Counted from the first letter of the stretch, positions 8,899 through 17,587 are shown. The stretch: DNA of 64,000 bases from Microbacterium sp. CH12i (GCF_000685355.1 NZ_JHET01000002.1:186001-250000), one strand, 5' to 3'. A program made the numbers and translations. Notes: generated by a model not told the origin, from the letters alone.

Positions 8899-9867
8899 TC
8901 AGCCCAGCAGATCCTGGAACAGAGTGAACTGATCGCCGACGAACTTCGTGAACTCGGCAGAGTCGCGGTAGACGACGAGGTTTCCAGCATCCTTCTGGAA
9001 CTTCTGGTAGCTGTCCGAATCGACGGCTTCCTTGATGGCTGCCTCGAGCGTGGCGTGCACGTCATCCGGCAGGCCAGCAGGTGCGTAGATGCCGCCCCAG
9101 CCACCGAAGATCAGTTCAGTGCCGATGGCCTCTTCTGCGGTCGGCGCGTCCGGAGCATCCGGGTGGCGCTCGTCGTTCATCACGGCGAGGATGCGTACGG
9201 CGTCGCCCTGCGAGAGCGCCTCGCCGAGGCCCGACACGGCCGCGATCGTTTCACCAGATGCTGCTGCCGCAACTGCGGGTGCTCCACCGTCGTACGGGAC
9301 CGGTGTGACCTGACCGCCGGTCTCCTTGCCGAGGGCGATGCTGGCCGCCTCCCAGATGGAGCCCGCGCCAGAGTTGGCGACGGTGATCGGAGCAGTCTTG
9401 GACTGTGCGACCAGGTCTTCGAGGGTCTCGATGTCGCTGGCGGCAGAAACGGTGATGACGCCCGGTGCGAGCATGATCTGCCCCAGCAGGTCGTAGTTCT
9501 CCGGCAGCACGTTGGCGTCCTGCGTGGTGTTGAGCATGGCGATCTCAACGGGGCCGAATCCGATGACGTAGCCATCCGGATCCTGCTCGGCGACGTACTC
9601 CATCGCGAGGGCGCCGGCCGCGCCGGGCATGTTCTCTGGGATGACGCTGACGTCGAGGATTCCCTCGAGCTCTGTGGCGAGCGCGCGGGACGACAGGTCA
9701 GAGCCGCCCCCGGGATTGGCCTGGATGATCAGCCGGATGTCTTTCTCGGGGAAGCTCGATCCGGCGTCGCCGCCCTCTTCGACCTTCGTACATCCGGACA
9801 TGACCAGCGCTGCGGCAGTGAACACCGCGGCTGTGGCCAGCACGCGGCTCGTGCGCTTATTCGACAT
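8899..9867 (-). CDS. tctC: Tripartite tricarboxylate transporter substrate-binding lipoprotein TctC
   Basis: The 322-residue protein starts at the ATG at 9867, behind the ribosome-binding site AGAGGAG. It has a lipoprotein signal with lipobox VMSGC (Cys26). The mature domain carries the Bug/TctC features: FPEKDIRLIIQANPGGGSDLSSRALA at the start and a VVIPENMPGAAG-like segment, here VSVIPENMPGAAG. It binds a carboxylate outside the membrane and feeds TctAB. First gene of the tct operon; a GntR palindrome overlaps its predicted promoter. The ligand is unknown; C4-C6 hydroxy- or dicarboxylates are typical. Confidence 0.92.
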   Translation of the reverse strand: MSNKRTSRVLATAAVFTAAALVMSGCTKVEEGGDAGSSFPEKDIRLIIQANPGGGSDLSSRALATELEGILDVSVIPENMPGAAGALAMEYVAEQDPDGYVIGFGPVEIAMLNTTQDANVLPENYDLLGQIMLAPGVITVSAASDIETLEDLVAQSKTAPITVANSGAGSIWEAASIALGKETGGQVTPVPYDGGAPAVAAAASGETIAAVSGLGEALSQGDAVRILAVMNDERHPDAPDAPTAEEAIGTELIFGGWGGIYAPAGLPDDVHATLEAAIKEAVDSDSYQKFQKDAGNLVVYRDSAEFTKFVGDQFTLFQDLLG

Positions 9868-9878
9868 CTTCGCTCCTC

Positions 9879-9912
9879 TTTGAGTGCAGGTTTGGTTTGA
9901 GTGCAGGTTCGG
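9879..9912 (-). repeat. 17-bp tandem duplication in the tctC leader
   Basis: TTTGAGTGCAGGTTTGG (9879-9895) is followed directly by TTTGAGTGCAGGTTCGG, 16 of 17 bases identical. It lies in the untranslated leader just upstream of the tctC ribosome-binding site. Confidence 0.75.
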
Positions 9913-9941
9913 GACCTTGCCAACGGGGCGAGCGTAGCAGT

Positions 9942-9961
9942 GTTGACTGTTAACAGTCAAC
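9942..9961. promoter_or_regulatory. Perfect 20-bp palindrome at the tctC promoter (probable GntR operator)
   Basis: GTTGACTGTTAACAGTCAAC is its own reverse complement. On the minus strand its first half supplies a -35 box TTGACT, followed after 18 nt by TACGCT, so the palindrome would block RNA polymerase at tctC. It shares CTGT(T/C)AACAG with a second palindrome in front of the gntR gene. Confidence 0.75.
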
Positions 9962-10000
9962 GTTCCGTCGCGGAGACTGCCGACTAACCCACAACGAAAG

Positions 10001-10666
10001 TCAGGATCGCCGCTGGGCGAGTTCGCTCAGCATGCGACCCCGTGCGCCGTCGAGGTGGGCGGCAAGTACGTCCGCGGCTTTCTCAGGCGTACCGCTACGC
10101 ATAACGTCCATGAGCCGGACGTGGTCACCGGATGACTCGTGCAAGTCTTCGTCATGGTTGATTGTGACCTCGAGCAGCGCCGCGAACGTGGGCAGGTACT
10201 GACTCCATGCCCCTGCGAGTCGCGGATGGTCAGCTAGAGCGTAGATCTGCGAGTGAAACTCAAGGTCCGCTGCCACGAAAGCAGCGTGATCACCAGCATC
10301 TGCCGCTGTCCCCATCCGCCCAACGGCCGCAGCCATTGCCGTCCATCGCGACGGGTCATCCACCCGCATCGCGCGTGAGAGAGCCAACTGCTCTAGAGCG
10401 CCGCGCAGGCTGTATAGCTGATCGACGTCGTCCTGGGTGAGCCCGACAATGTAGACACCGCGCGGACGCTGTACCTCGACAAGCTTTTCAAAACTTAACT
10501 GCGTGAGCGCATCGCGAATCGGGCCGCGACTCACCGAGAACTCCTCGGCGAGCGCTTCCTCAGTAATGCGTTCGCCAGGGCTGAGCTCACCTCGAACGAT
10601 GCGTTGCCGCAGCACACGGGCAACCTGGGCGCCGAGCGATTCACCGCGCTTCACTGTCTGCGTCAC
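10001..10666 (-). CDS. GntR-family regulator, FCD (FadR) subfamily
   Basis: The 221-residue protein has an N-terminal winged helix (GERITEEALAEEFSVSRGPIRDALTQLSFEKLV, about residues 30-65) and an all-helical FCD ligand domain with the metal-binding His pattern (DLEFHSQI, later H residues). FCD regulators sense small organic acids and usually repress uptake operons. A GTG start at 10666 is preceded by AGGAGG. A 17-bp palindrome lies immediately upstream, and a related 20-bp one sits at the tctC promoter, so it is the obvious regulator of both itself and tctCBA. The inducer is probably the transported acid. Confidence 0.9.
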   Translation of the reverse strand: MTQTVKRGESLGAQVARVLRQRIVRGELSPGERITEEALAEEFSVSRGPIRDALTQLSFEKLVEVQRPRGVYIVGLTQDDVDQLYSLRGALEQLALSRAMRVDDPSRWTAMAAAVGRMGTAADAGDHAAFVAADLEFHSQIYALADHPRLAGAWSQYLPTFAALLEVTINHDEDLHESSGDHVRLMDVMRSGTPEKAADVLAAHLDGARGRMLSELAQRRS

Positions 10667-10675
10667 GCTGACCTC

Positions 10676-10692
10676 CTGTCAACAGTTGACAG
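10676..10692. promoter_or_regulatory. 17-bp palindrome in the gntR leader (probable autoregulatory operator)
   Basis: CTGTCAACAGTTGACAG has perfect 8-bp arms around a central A. It overlaps the ribosome-binding region and lies next to TATTCT, a possible -10 box. It is related to the tctC site. Confidence 0.7.
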
Positions 10693-10728
10693 AATACACA
10701 CTGAACGCGCTACAGACGTGCGTCCCGG

Positions 10729-11154
10729 TTACTCCTCGTGACGCCCACCCGGCCGCCACAGCACGACATCAGTCGACCGGCGGATGCGACGCCCGCTCGG
10801 CACCGGAAATACTCCGCCTGCGCCGGCGGCGAAGACTCGCACTCCTGGACGGTTCTCGCGCTCGGAACGCAGCGCACCTTCAAGCTCAAGCACTCGGCGC
10901 CGCAGCATCCGCACTTCGTCTTCAAGGTCGAGGAGACGGGCGATCGCAGGAAGACTCATGCCATCGGCGGATAGTCGGGCGACCTCACGCAGCTGCTGAA
11001 TAGTACGCACCGAGTAGCGGCGGGAGCCGCCGCGCGTGCGACCCGGCACGACGAGCCCGATGCGGTCATACTGACGCAGAGTCTGCGGGTGCATACCCGC
11101 GAGTTCGGCGGCAGCGGCAATCGCGAAGACTGGAGCATCTTCATCTTCAACCAT
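10729..11154 (-). CDS. hspR: Heat-shock repressor HspR (MerR family)
   Basis: The 141-residue protein has a MerR-type helix-turn-helix (FAIAAAAELAGMHPQTLRQYDRIGLVVPGRTRGGSRRYS), the hallmark of HspR, followed by a coiled-coil-like stretch. HspR with DnaK as co-repressor shuts down the dnaK operon by binding HAIR sites. The ATG at 11154 is preferred over a GTG at 11163 because GGAGG is 8 nt from the ATG but touches the GTG. It is the last gene of dnaK-grpE-dnaJ-hspR, the standard actinobacterial order; HAIR-like sites are found before dnaK. The Pro/Gly/Arg-rich tail is not conserved. Confidence 0.92.
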   Translation of the reverse strand: MVEDEDAPVFAIAAAAELAGMHPQTLRQYDRIGLVVPGRTRGGSRRYSVRTIQQLREVARLSADGMSLPAIARLLDLEDEVRMLRRRVLELEGALRSERENRPGVRVFAAGAGGVFPVPSGRRIRRSTDVVLWRPGGRHEE

Positions 11155-11191
11155 CGCGATCACCTCCGCCGCTCAAACTTGCTTGCACTTG

Positions 11192-12184
11192 TTAGCCCCG
11201 CGCTTTCGCCATCATTTCGGCGCGCGGGTTCTCTTTCGGCTCTGCCGCTTGGAAGGCGAGTAGCGCTTCACGCGCTGCATCGTCCAGATGCGTCGGCACC
11301 GCGACCTGCAATTCGGCAAGCAGATCGCCCGTGCCCTTCGCCGTGGCAACACCGCGGCCTTTGACGCGCAACACACGCCCAGAAGGCGTTCCCGGTGCGA
11401 CCCGGAGCTTGACCACGTCACCGGCGAGAGTCGGCACCTCGATCGTTGCTCCGAGCGTCGCCTCGGTGAATGTCACCGGCACCGTAATGCGCAGGTTCAG
11501 GCCATCGCGTGTGAAGACCGGGTGTGGACGCACCTTGATCTGTACGACGATGTCGCCTTTCTCCCCACCATCCGGTGACGGACGACCGCGGCCACGCAGA
11601 CGGATCTTCTGTCCGTCAGCGACACCAGCTGGAATCTTCACCTTGAACGGCTTGCCGTCCTCTCCCTGCAACGTGATCGTCTCACCCTGCACAGCAGTCG
11701 AGAAGTCCAGCGTCGTGCGGGCCGTGACATCGGCGCCCTTCTGCGGGCCACCGAATCCACGGAAACCACCGCTCGTCTGGCCGAAGCGTCCGTTTCCGAA
11801 GCCGCCGCCCTGCCCCTGGTTGAACATCGCGAAGATGTCCTCGAAGTCGGGATTCTGGCTCTGAGCACGGCCGCCGCCTTGACCGAATCGACTGAACACG
11901 TCCTCGAAGCCACCCGCACCGGCGCCGCCGGCAGTAAAACGAGCCCCCGAGCCCATCGCCCGGATCTCGTCATACTCCTTGCGCTGCTCCGCATCGGAGA
12001 GCACCGAGTACGCCTCGCTGATCTCCTTGAACTTCGCCTCAGCCTTGGTATCACCCTGATTGGAGTCCGGGTGATACTTGCGCGCAAGCTTGCGATATGT
12101 CTTCTTCAGGTCCGCGGCAGTGACCTCCTTCGAGACGCCAAGCGTCTTGTAGAAGTCCTTGTCGAACCAATCTTGGCTAGCCAT
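11192..12184 (-). CDS. dnaJ: DnaJ-type co-chaperone without zinc-finger domain
   Basis: The 330-residue protein has a J domain (residues about 10-75) with HPD at 38-40. It is followed by a Gly/Phe-rich linker with several GGFG repeats and the two C-terminal substrate-binding beta domains (KVKIPAGVADGQKIRLRGRG, PHPVFTRDGLNL). No CxxCxGxG repeats exist, so it is CbpA-like in architecture although it occupies the dnaJ slot of the heat-shock operon. It stimulates the DnaK ATPase and hands over unfolded clients. It starts 11 bp after grpE. Confidence 0.93.
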   Translation of the reverse strand: MASQDWFDKDFYKTLGVSKEVTAADLKKTYRKLARKYHPDSNQGDTKAEAKFKEISEAYSVLSDAEQRKEYDEIRAMGSGARFTAGGAGAGGFEDVFSRFGQGGGRAQSQNPDFEDIFAMFNQGQGGGFGNGRFGQTSGGFRGFGGPQKGADVTARTTLDFSTAVQGETITLQGEDGKPFKVKIPAGVADGQKIRLRGRGRPSPDGGEKGDIVVQIKVRPHPVFTRDGLNLRITVPVTFTEATLGATIEVPTLAGDVVKLRVAPGTPSGRVLRVKGRGVATAKGTGDLLAELQVAVPTHLDDAAREALLAFQAAEPKENPRAEMMAKARG

Positions 12185-12195
12185 CGATCACCTGC

Positions 12196-12819
12196 CTACT
12201 CGGCCGGGACGGCGACGACGACCTTCGCAGGACGAAGCTCGACATCACCCAGGCGGTAGCCCACCTCGACGACCTCGAGGATCGTCGGTGCTTCGGCATC
12301 CGGACTCGGCTGCTGGAAGATCGCCTCGTGATGCTGCGGGTCAAAGGGCTCGCCCTTCTCGCCATAAGCGACGACACCGAGACGCTCGACGATCGCGCGC
12401 ACCTTCTCGGCGATCACGAAGAACGGGGTTCCGTCTACGAGGTCGCCGTGCTGTGCCGCCCGATCGAGGTCATCGAGCACGGGGATGAGGCCCTTTGCGG
12501 CTTCACCCTTCGCACGCTCACTGTCTCGCTGACGATCAGCCTCGGTACGCCGACGGTAGTTGGCGTACTCTGCCTGCACTCGCTTGAGGTCGTGCAACAA
12601 CGATGTCTCGTGATCAGAAAGCGTCGCATCTTCTGCGGCAGCCTCACCGGTCTGCTCAGCGCCGAGAATGTCGTCGACCGTGAGGTCGTCGTCAGAGCCC
12701 TCGGCAGCGGCAGCCTCAGCGGAATCAGGGTTCTCCTGCGACGCGGGGCCGGATGCCGTAGCATCCGACCCCTCGTCCTCAGGAACCTCGCCGTTTGCGT
12801 CGAAGTTCTTGTTTGCCAT
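12196..12819 (-). CDS. grpE: Nucleotide exchange factor GrpE
   Basis: The 207-residue protein has a long acidic, Ala-rich N terminus (about 65 residues). It is followed by the coiled coil (HDLKRVQAEYANYRRRTEADRQRDSERAKGE region) and a C-terminal beta domain with EPFDPQHHEAIFQQP and VVEVGYRLGDVELRPAKVVVA, all diagnostic of GrpE. It releases ADP from DnaK. It starts 2 bp after the reconstructed dnaK stop codon and 11 bp before dnaJ. Confidence 0.95.
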   Translation of the reverse strand: MANKNFDANGEVPEDEGSDATASGPASQENPDSAEAAAAEGSDDDLTVDDILGAEQTGEAAAEDATLSDHETSLLHDLKRVQAEYANYRRRTEADRQRDSERAKGEAAKGLIPVLDDLDRAAQHGDLVDGTPFFVIAEKVRAIVERLGVVAYGEKGEPFDPQHHEAIFQQPSPDAEAPTILEVVEVGYRLGDVELRPAKVVVAVPAE

Positions 12820-12821
12820 GA

Positions 12822-14689
12822 TTACTTCGTCTCGTCCTCGTCCTCGACGACCTCGGCGTCAACGACGTCTTCCTCAGCGGAAGCGTCGTCACCCTCGGGC
12901 GCCTCGCCTTCGGCGGGGCCTGCCTGCGATGCGGCATCCGCCTGAGACTGCGCGTAGATTGCCTCGCCGAGCTTGCCCTGCGACTCGTTCAGCTTGTCGA
13001 ACGCGGTCTTGACCGCGTCGTCGTCGTCGCCAGCAAGCGCCGTCTTCAGAGCATCGACGTCAGCCTGAACAGTGTCCTTGCGTCGGCGGGCAGCTTGTCC
13101 TCGTTCTCCTTGATGAGCTTGTCGATCGAGTACGAAAGCGTCTCGGCCTGGTTGCGCTGCTCGAGTGCGTCAGCGCGCTTCTTGTCGTCAGCGGCGTTCT
13201 CCTCCGCCTCGCGAACCATCCGCTCGATGTCATCCTTCGACAGCGACGAGCCGCCGGTGATGGTCATCGACTGCTCCTTGCCGGTGCCCTTGTCCTTGGC
13301 GGACACGTGCACGATGCCGTTCGCGTCGATGTCGAACGTGACCTCGACCTGCGGGATGCCACGGGGAGCCGGTGCGATTCCGGTGAGCTCGAACGTGCCG
13401 AGCGGCTTGTTGTCGCGGGTGAACTCACGCTCACCCTGGAAGACCTGGATCGCCACGGACGGCTGGTTGTCGTCTGCCGTGGTGAAGGTCTCGCTGCGCT
13501 TGGTCGGGATGGCAGTATTGCGCTCGATGAGCTTCGTCATCCGTCCGCCCTTGGTCTCGATACCGAGGCTCAGCGGGGTGACGTCGATGAGCAGAACGTC
13601 CTTGCGCTCGCCCTTGAGGACACCGGCCTGGAGGGCAGCGCCGACGGCGACGACCTCATCCGGGTTGACGCCCTTGTTGGCTTCCTTACCGGTCTCGCGC
13701 TTGACGAGCTCAGCAACAGCCGGCATACGAGTCGATCCACCGACGAGCACGATGTGGTCGATGTCGGCGACCTTGATGCCGGCTTCGCGGATGACGTCCT
13801 CGAAGGGCTTCTTGGTGCGGTCGAGCAGGTCCTTGGTGAGGTCCTCGAACTTCGCGCGGGTGATCGTCTCGGAAAGCGAGACGGGGCCCGAGTCGGTGAG
13901 CGAGAGGTACGGCAGGTTGATGGAGGTGCTCGTCGAGGACGAGAGCTCCTTCTTGGCCTGCTCGGCAGCTTCCTTCAGACGCTGGAGAGCGATCTTGTCG
14001 CCCGAGACGTCGACACCGCTGGTGTCCTTGAACTGCTTGATGAGGTGGTCGACGAGACGCTGGTCCCAGTCATCTCCACCGAGGCGGTTGTCACCGGAGG
14101 TGGAGCGCACCTGAATCGTGGAGAAGTCGTCGTCCTTGCCCACTTCGAGCAGCGAGACGTCGAACGTTCCGCCACCGAGGTCGAACACGAGGATCAGCTC
14201 GTCTTCCTTGCCGCGGTCGAGGCCGTAAGCCAGAGCTGCGGCGGTGGGCTCGTTGATGATGCGCAGGACGTTGAGGCCCGCGATCTCGCCGGCCTCCTTC
14301 GTGGCCTGACGCTCAGCGTCATTGAAGTATGCGGGGACGGTGATGACAGCATCCGTCACGGTGTCGCCGAGGTAGGACTCAGCGTCACGCTTCAGCTTCA
14401 TGAGGATGCGCGCGGAAATCTCCTGCGGCGTCCACTTCTTGCCGTCGACGTCGAAGCCCCAGTCGGTGCCCATGTGGCGCTTGACGGACGCGACCGTGCG
14501 GTCAACGTTCGTGACGGCCTGGCGCTTTGCGGTTTCACCGACGAGCACCTCGCCATCCTTGGTGTACGCGACCACCGAAGGGGTGGTGCGGAAGCCCTCG
14601 GCATTGGCGATGACCTTCGGCTCGCCACCCTCGAGGACGCTGACGACAGAGTTCGTCGTACCGAGGTCGATTCCAACAGCACGTGCCAT
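12822..14689 (-). CDS. dnaK: Hsp70 chaperone DnaK, one frame break near the C terminus
   Basis: From ATG 14689 the frame encodes the ATPase domain ([42 protein letters not shown]) and the peptide-binding domain. It then falls out of frame at DKLPADA (about 13079-13082) and stops at 13046. Adding one base there (GCAAGG to GCCAAGG) continues as [17 protein letters not shown]...EDEDETK and stops with TAA at 12822. This yields 622 residues, the normal DnaK length with the usual acidic tail. The reconstructed stop is 2 bp from grpE. A real loss of the lid in this core chaperone is unlikely, so a missing consensus base is the best reading. Confidence 0.93.
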
Positions 14690-14745
14690 GTGATTCTCCT
14701 TCTGGTTGAAGTGTGTGAGTGAAGAGATGAGGGCGAATCAGTAAA

Positions 14746-14766
14746 CCTGAGTCGCGATGGCTCAAC
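14746..14766. promoter_or_regulatory. HAIR-like HspR site 1, overlapping the dnaK -10 region
   Basis: On the minus strand GTTGAGC-N7-ACTCAGG matches the HspR consensus CTTGAGT-N7-ACTCAAG at 11 of 14 positions. Its first half overlaps the predicted -10 box TACAGT. Confidence 0.7.
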
Positions 14767-14794
14767 TGTACTCCGACACAGTTCGGGCTGTCAA
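14765..14794 (-). promoter_or_regulatory. Predicted dnaK promoter
   Basis: TTGACA (14794-14789) and TACAGT (14770-14765) are separated by 18 nt on the minus strand, a near-consensus housekeeping promoter about 75 nt upstream of the dnaK ATG. It lies between the two HAIR-like sites. Confidence 0.65.
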
Positions 14795-14800
14795 ACCAAA

Positions 14801-14821
14801 GTTGATATGGCTTCGCTCAAC
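14801..14821. promoter_or_regulatory. HAIR-like HspR site 2, upstream of the dnaK -35 box
   Basis: GTTGATA-N7-GCTCAAC on the plus strand has the same 7-7-7 layout and shares the half-site GCTCAAC with site 1. The two centres are 55 bp apart and bracket the promoter. It ends 2 bp before the stop codon of the upstream lipase gene. Confidence 0.55.
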
Positions 14822-14823
14822 TT

Positions 14824-16040
14824 TCAACAGCTCGAGTTCGGACGGTGACCGGTGTCGACCTCTGCCAACCACAGCATCAACTCGGGGATGGAGGCATCGG
14901 CCGCGAGCGCATGCGTGATTCCGGGGTACTTATGGAACACGACATCCGCGTCCTGCGAGCAGAGCAGTTTCACGTAGTCCTCGGTAGTAGTCGGCACCAC
15001 GAGCTTGTCGGCAAGGCCCTGCCCCACGAAGATCGGCACGTCGATCTTCTGCCCGCCGGCACTGTTTTCTTTCAACAGCGTCTGCCACGGTTCGGTAGTC
15101 GCCGGGTCTGAACGGACGTAGCCACCCACCAGCGGGTCGGCGATGGCATGGATCTCTTTCGTCTGGGTCAGCAGGCACAACGCAGCCATCTTCGGCGTCG
15201 CCGCGAGGCCAGCGGAGTGAGGATGCCGTCGATCTCCGCCTTCGAATAGCGGCCGGAGTAAGCCGCCTCGTAGGCCGGGATCGCGAACGAGGCAATCGTG
15301 GTGCCGGAGAGGTTCACGATGTCGTCCGACATCAGCGCGCTGAGATTTGCTGCCGGTGCAGCTACGGCCACGCCCTCCAACGTCAATTCCGGTGCGTAGG
15401 CCGCCGCTCGCTCTGCGGCGAACAGAGCGGCTTGCCCGCCCTGCGAGTGACCCCAAAGCAGCAATCGATCACTCGCTCCGGTGTCGGTCAACGCTCTCGC
15501 CGCCCGCGCTGCGTCGAGCATGCTGTTCGACTCCGGGATGCCGAGCAGATAAGAGGATGCTCCGTCGACGCCGAGCCCCGGGTAGTCAGTAGCAGCAATC
15601 GCATAACCCGCAGCAAGCAGCTCGTGCAGCCCCTCGATCAGCTCGAACGGATCACGGGCGAGCGACGGTGCGCACTTCGCAGCGGCACCGGTGGTGGGGT
15701 GTGCCCAGGAGACGATCGTGCGGCCGCCGTCCGGGACAGGGCCGTCCGGCACGATGACCACACCAGACACCGCGATGTCATCGCCAGTCAAATCGCGGGA
15801 GTGATAGAGCACCCGCCACGCTTTCGACCCGGTGGGAACACTCGCGATCGGCTCGCTGCGGATGATCGTGCCAGGCGCCGCAGTCGGCAGCGGCGTCGGC
15901 AGCACATAGAACGGAGCATCCGTTCTCTGCTCGGCAGAGCCCTCGACGACGCGTCGAATCGCCTCGGCTGCGATCAATCCGATGACGATCAGGACGACGG
16001 CGACTGCAACAAGAACCCAACGTCGCGAGCGGGTGCGCAT
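14824..16040 (-). CDS. Membrane-anchored or secreted lipase (secretory lipase/alpha-beta hydrolase), one frame break
   Basis: The N-terminal part from ATG 16040 has a basic start and a single hydrophobic helix (signal or anchor). It is followed by an alpha/beta-hydrolase core with the nucleophile elbow GHSQGG and VSWAHPTTGAAAKCAPS upstream, typical of the fungal-type secretory lipase family (LIP). At about 15206-15212 the frame changes. One extra base (for example GGCC to GGCCC) joins TPLALAATPKMAALC to the C-terminal part, which carries the acidic VGQGLADKLVVP and the catalytic His segment GITHALA. The joined protein has 405 residues. Substrate is probably ester lipids outside the membrane. 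Confidence 0.78.
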
Positions 16041-16121
16041 GACATATTTCTATCGCGTCAGCTGCGCCAGTGGAGTCGTGTGAGAGATTCCTCTTTTTCC
16101 TCGAACGCTAGGCTTGCCAGC

Positions 16122-16793
16122 ATGAGCACGAATAATCTCTCGTTCCGTCTGGCCGCTATCGCCGTCGTCACGCTCGCGACTTTCCCGCTCAGCGGATGCT
16201 ATCCGGGTCGATCCCTCCCTCCGCGCCCCGCTGCTGAAGAGTCGACCAGCAGCCCGGCGCCCACCGTCTCGGATGAGCCGACCGACGCCAGCAGTGACTT
16301 GCCTGCGACGCTGTCCTTCGACGACGGCGGCCTGCTGCCCTCTACCACTTACATCGAATGGGGCGACGGCCTCATGGCAGACGACGGCTGGGAGATCACG
16401 TCGCCCGACGATGGCAACGGCGGTTGGACGTACGGCACGATCGACGGCACATGCACCGCACAGTTCTGGCAGGGCCTTGCCTCGGACGTCGATTTCACGT
16501 CGGGTGACGACAAGGTCGCGTCGGATGCCATGCTCGGCGCACTCCTCCAGACGGATGCCGCGTCCATCTCACCGCACGCGGTTGACGGCGCGTTCGCCTA
16601 CCAGATCGGCGGAAACGCTGATGTCGCGAATCGGCAGGTCACCGGTCAGGAAGACGGCCGCACCTGGATCATGGCCGCTCGCGCGTTCACCGCAACGGGT
16701 GCCGGGGTCTACGTGATAGTCGACTGCACCGGCGGCGACGTCAAGGCCGTGCTGGCAGACGTCATCGACAAGAACGCCATCGTCGTCTACTGA
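16122..16793 (+). CDS. Lipoprotein of unknown function, paralogue A
   Basis: The 223-residue protein has a lipoprotein signal with lipobox LSGC near residue 26, then a Ser/Thr/Pro-rich linker and a compact domain. The domain includes IEWGDGLMADDGWEITSPDDGNGGW and a conserved TCTAQFWQG segment with Cys, and ends VIVDCTGGDVKAVLADVIDKNAIVVY. No family is recognised. It is about 70 bp upstream of a clear paralogue, sharing WADGF/WGDGL...DDxW and the two-Cys layout. TAGGCT sits 7 nt before the ATG, suggesting a leaderless transcript. It would be anchored on the outer face of the membrane. Confidence 0.75.
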   Translation: MSTNNLSFRLAAIAVVTLATFPLSGCYPGRSLPPRPAAEESTSSPAPTVSDEPTDASSDLPATLSFDDGGLLPSTTYIEWGDGLMADDGWEITSPDDGNGGWTYGTIDGTCTAQFWQGLASDVDFTSGDDKVASDAMLGALLQTDAASISPHAVDGAFAYQIGGNADVANRQVTGQEDGRTWIMAARAFTATGAGVYVIVDCTGGDVKAVLADVIDKNAIVVY

Positions 16794-16862
16794 GTCACGC
16801 GCTCAGCGGGAGTTATCCACAGCCCCCACGGATCCTCAAGCGGGTGAATAAGCTCGCTGGGC

Positions 16863-17546
16863 ATGAGACGCAGCATCCTTCGCATTGCCAGCATCGCGAT
16901 AGTTACCGCAGTCGCGCTCGGAGCGAGCGCGTGCGCCCCGAGGTCAGATCTGGCGGACGCCTCCGGGCCGAGTCCAACACAGTCCACGAGTCCAAGACCC
17001 TCCGCAAGTCCAACGCCATTCGCGATCCCGTACTCACCCTCGGGCGCAGCATCCGTTCCGCCGCTGACATTCGCGGATGGCGCCACGCTGTCGCCAGACG
17101 TAGAGATCTTGTGGGCTGATGGCTTTGCCAACGACGACGAATGGCAGCACGTCGACGACGCTGCCGCACCGGGGCGATGGACATATGTGAACGTCGACCT
17201 GAACTGCACTGCAGCGTTCCGCAAGGGCCCGCTCGGCGATGCCGGCGACATGGACGATCGCGAAGCGACCGATGCGGTGATCGCTGCGCAGCTGGACGAA
17301 GACCCAAGCGAGCTCAGCCCATTACTGAGCGACGGGTACTTCTTGCTCGGAGAGCACCGCGATTCGGGCGTCGAGCATCGTCAGTTCTCTTACACAATCA
17401 ACGACGTGGGGCACTTCATTGCGGCACGCGCATTCGTAGCGGTCGACTACTCGGTTCACGTATCCGTGAAGTGTGTCGGCACGGATGTCGACTCTCTCGC
17501 AGGCTACGTGATGTCGAAGAATTGGATCGTGATCGAACCCGAGTAG
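16863..17546 (+). CDS. Lipoprotein of unknown function, paralogue B
   Basis: The 227-residue protein has a lipobox GASAC near residue 24, a Ser/Pro-rich linker and a domain that parallels the upstream gene. Shared elements are LTFADGATLSPDVEILWADGFANDDEWQH, a Cys in VNVDLNCTAAF, and HVSVKCVGTDVDSLAGYVMSKNWIVI at the end. The two Cys may form a disulfide. The tandem arrangement implies a local duplication with strong later divergence. No function is known. Confidence 0.75.
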   Translation: MRRSILRIASIAIVTAVALGASACAPRSDLADASGPSPTQSTSPRPSASPTPFAIPYSPSGAASVPPLTFADGATLSPDVEILWADGFANDDEWQHVDDAAAPGRWTYVNVDLNCTAAFRKGPLGDAGDMDDREATDAVIAAQLDEDPSELSPLLSDGYFLLGEHRDSGVEHRQFSYTINDVGHFIAARAFVAVDYSVHVSVKCVGTDVDSLAGYVMSKNWIVIEPE

Positions 17547-17587
17547 TGCGGGCAACACCGCCCAGCGCTTATTTGCCGCTGGGAGGC

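Noticed and set aside
13307-14722. 471-codon open frame opposite dnaK
   Set aside because: Antisense shadow; dnaK on the minus strand is unmistakable and has a promoter and operators.
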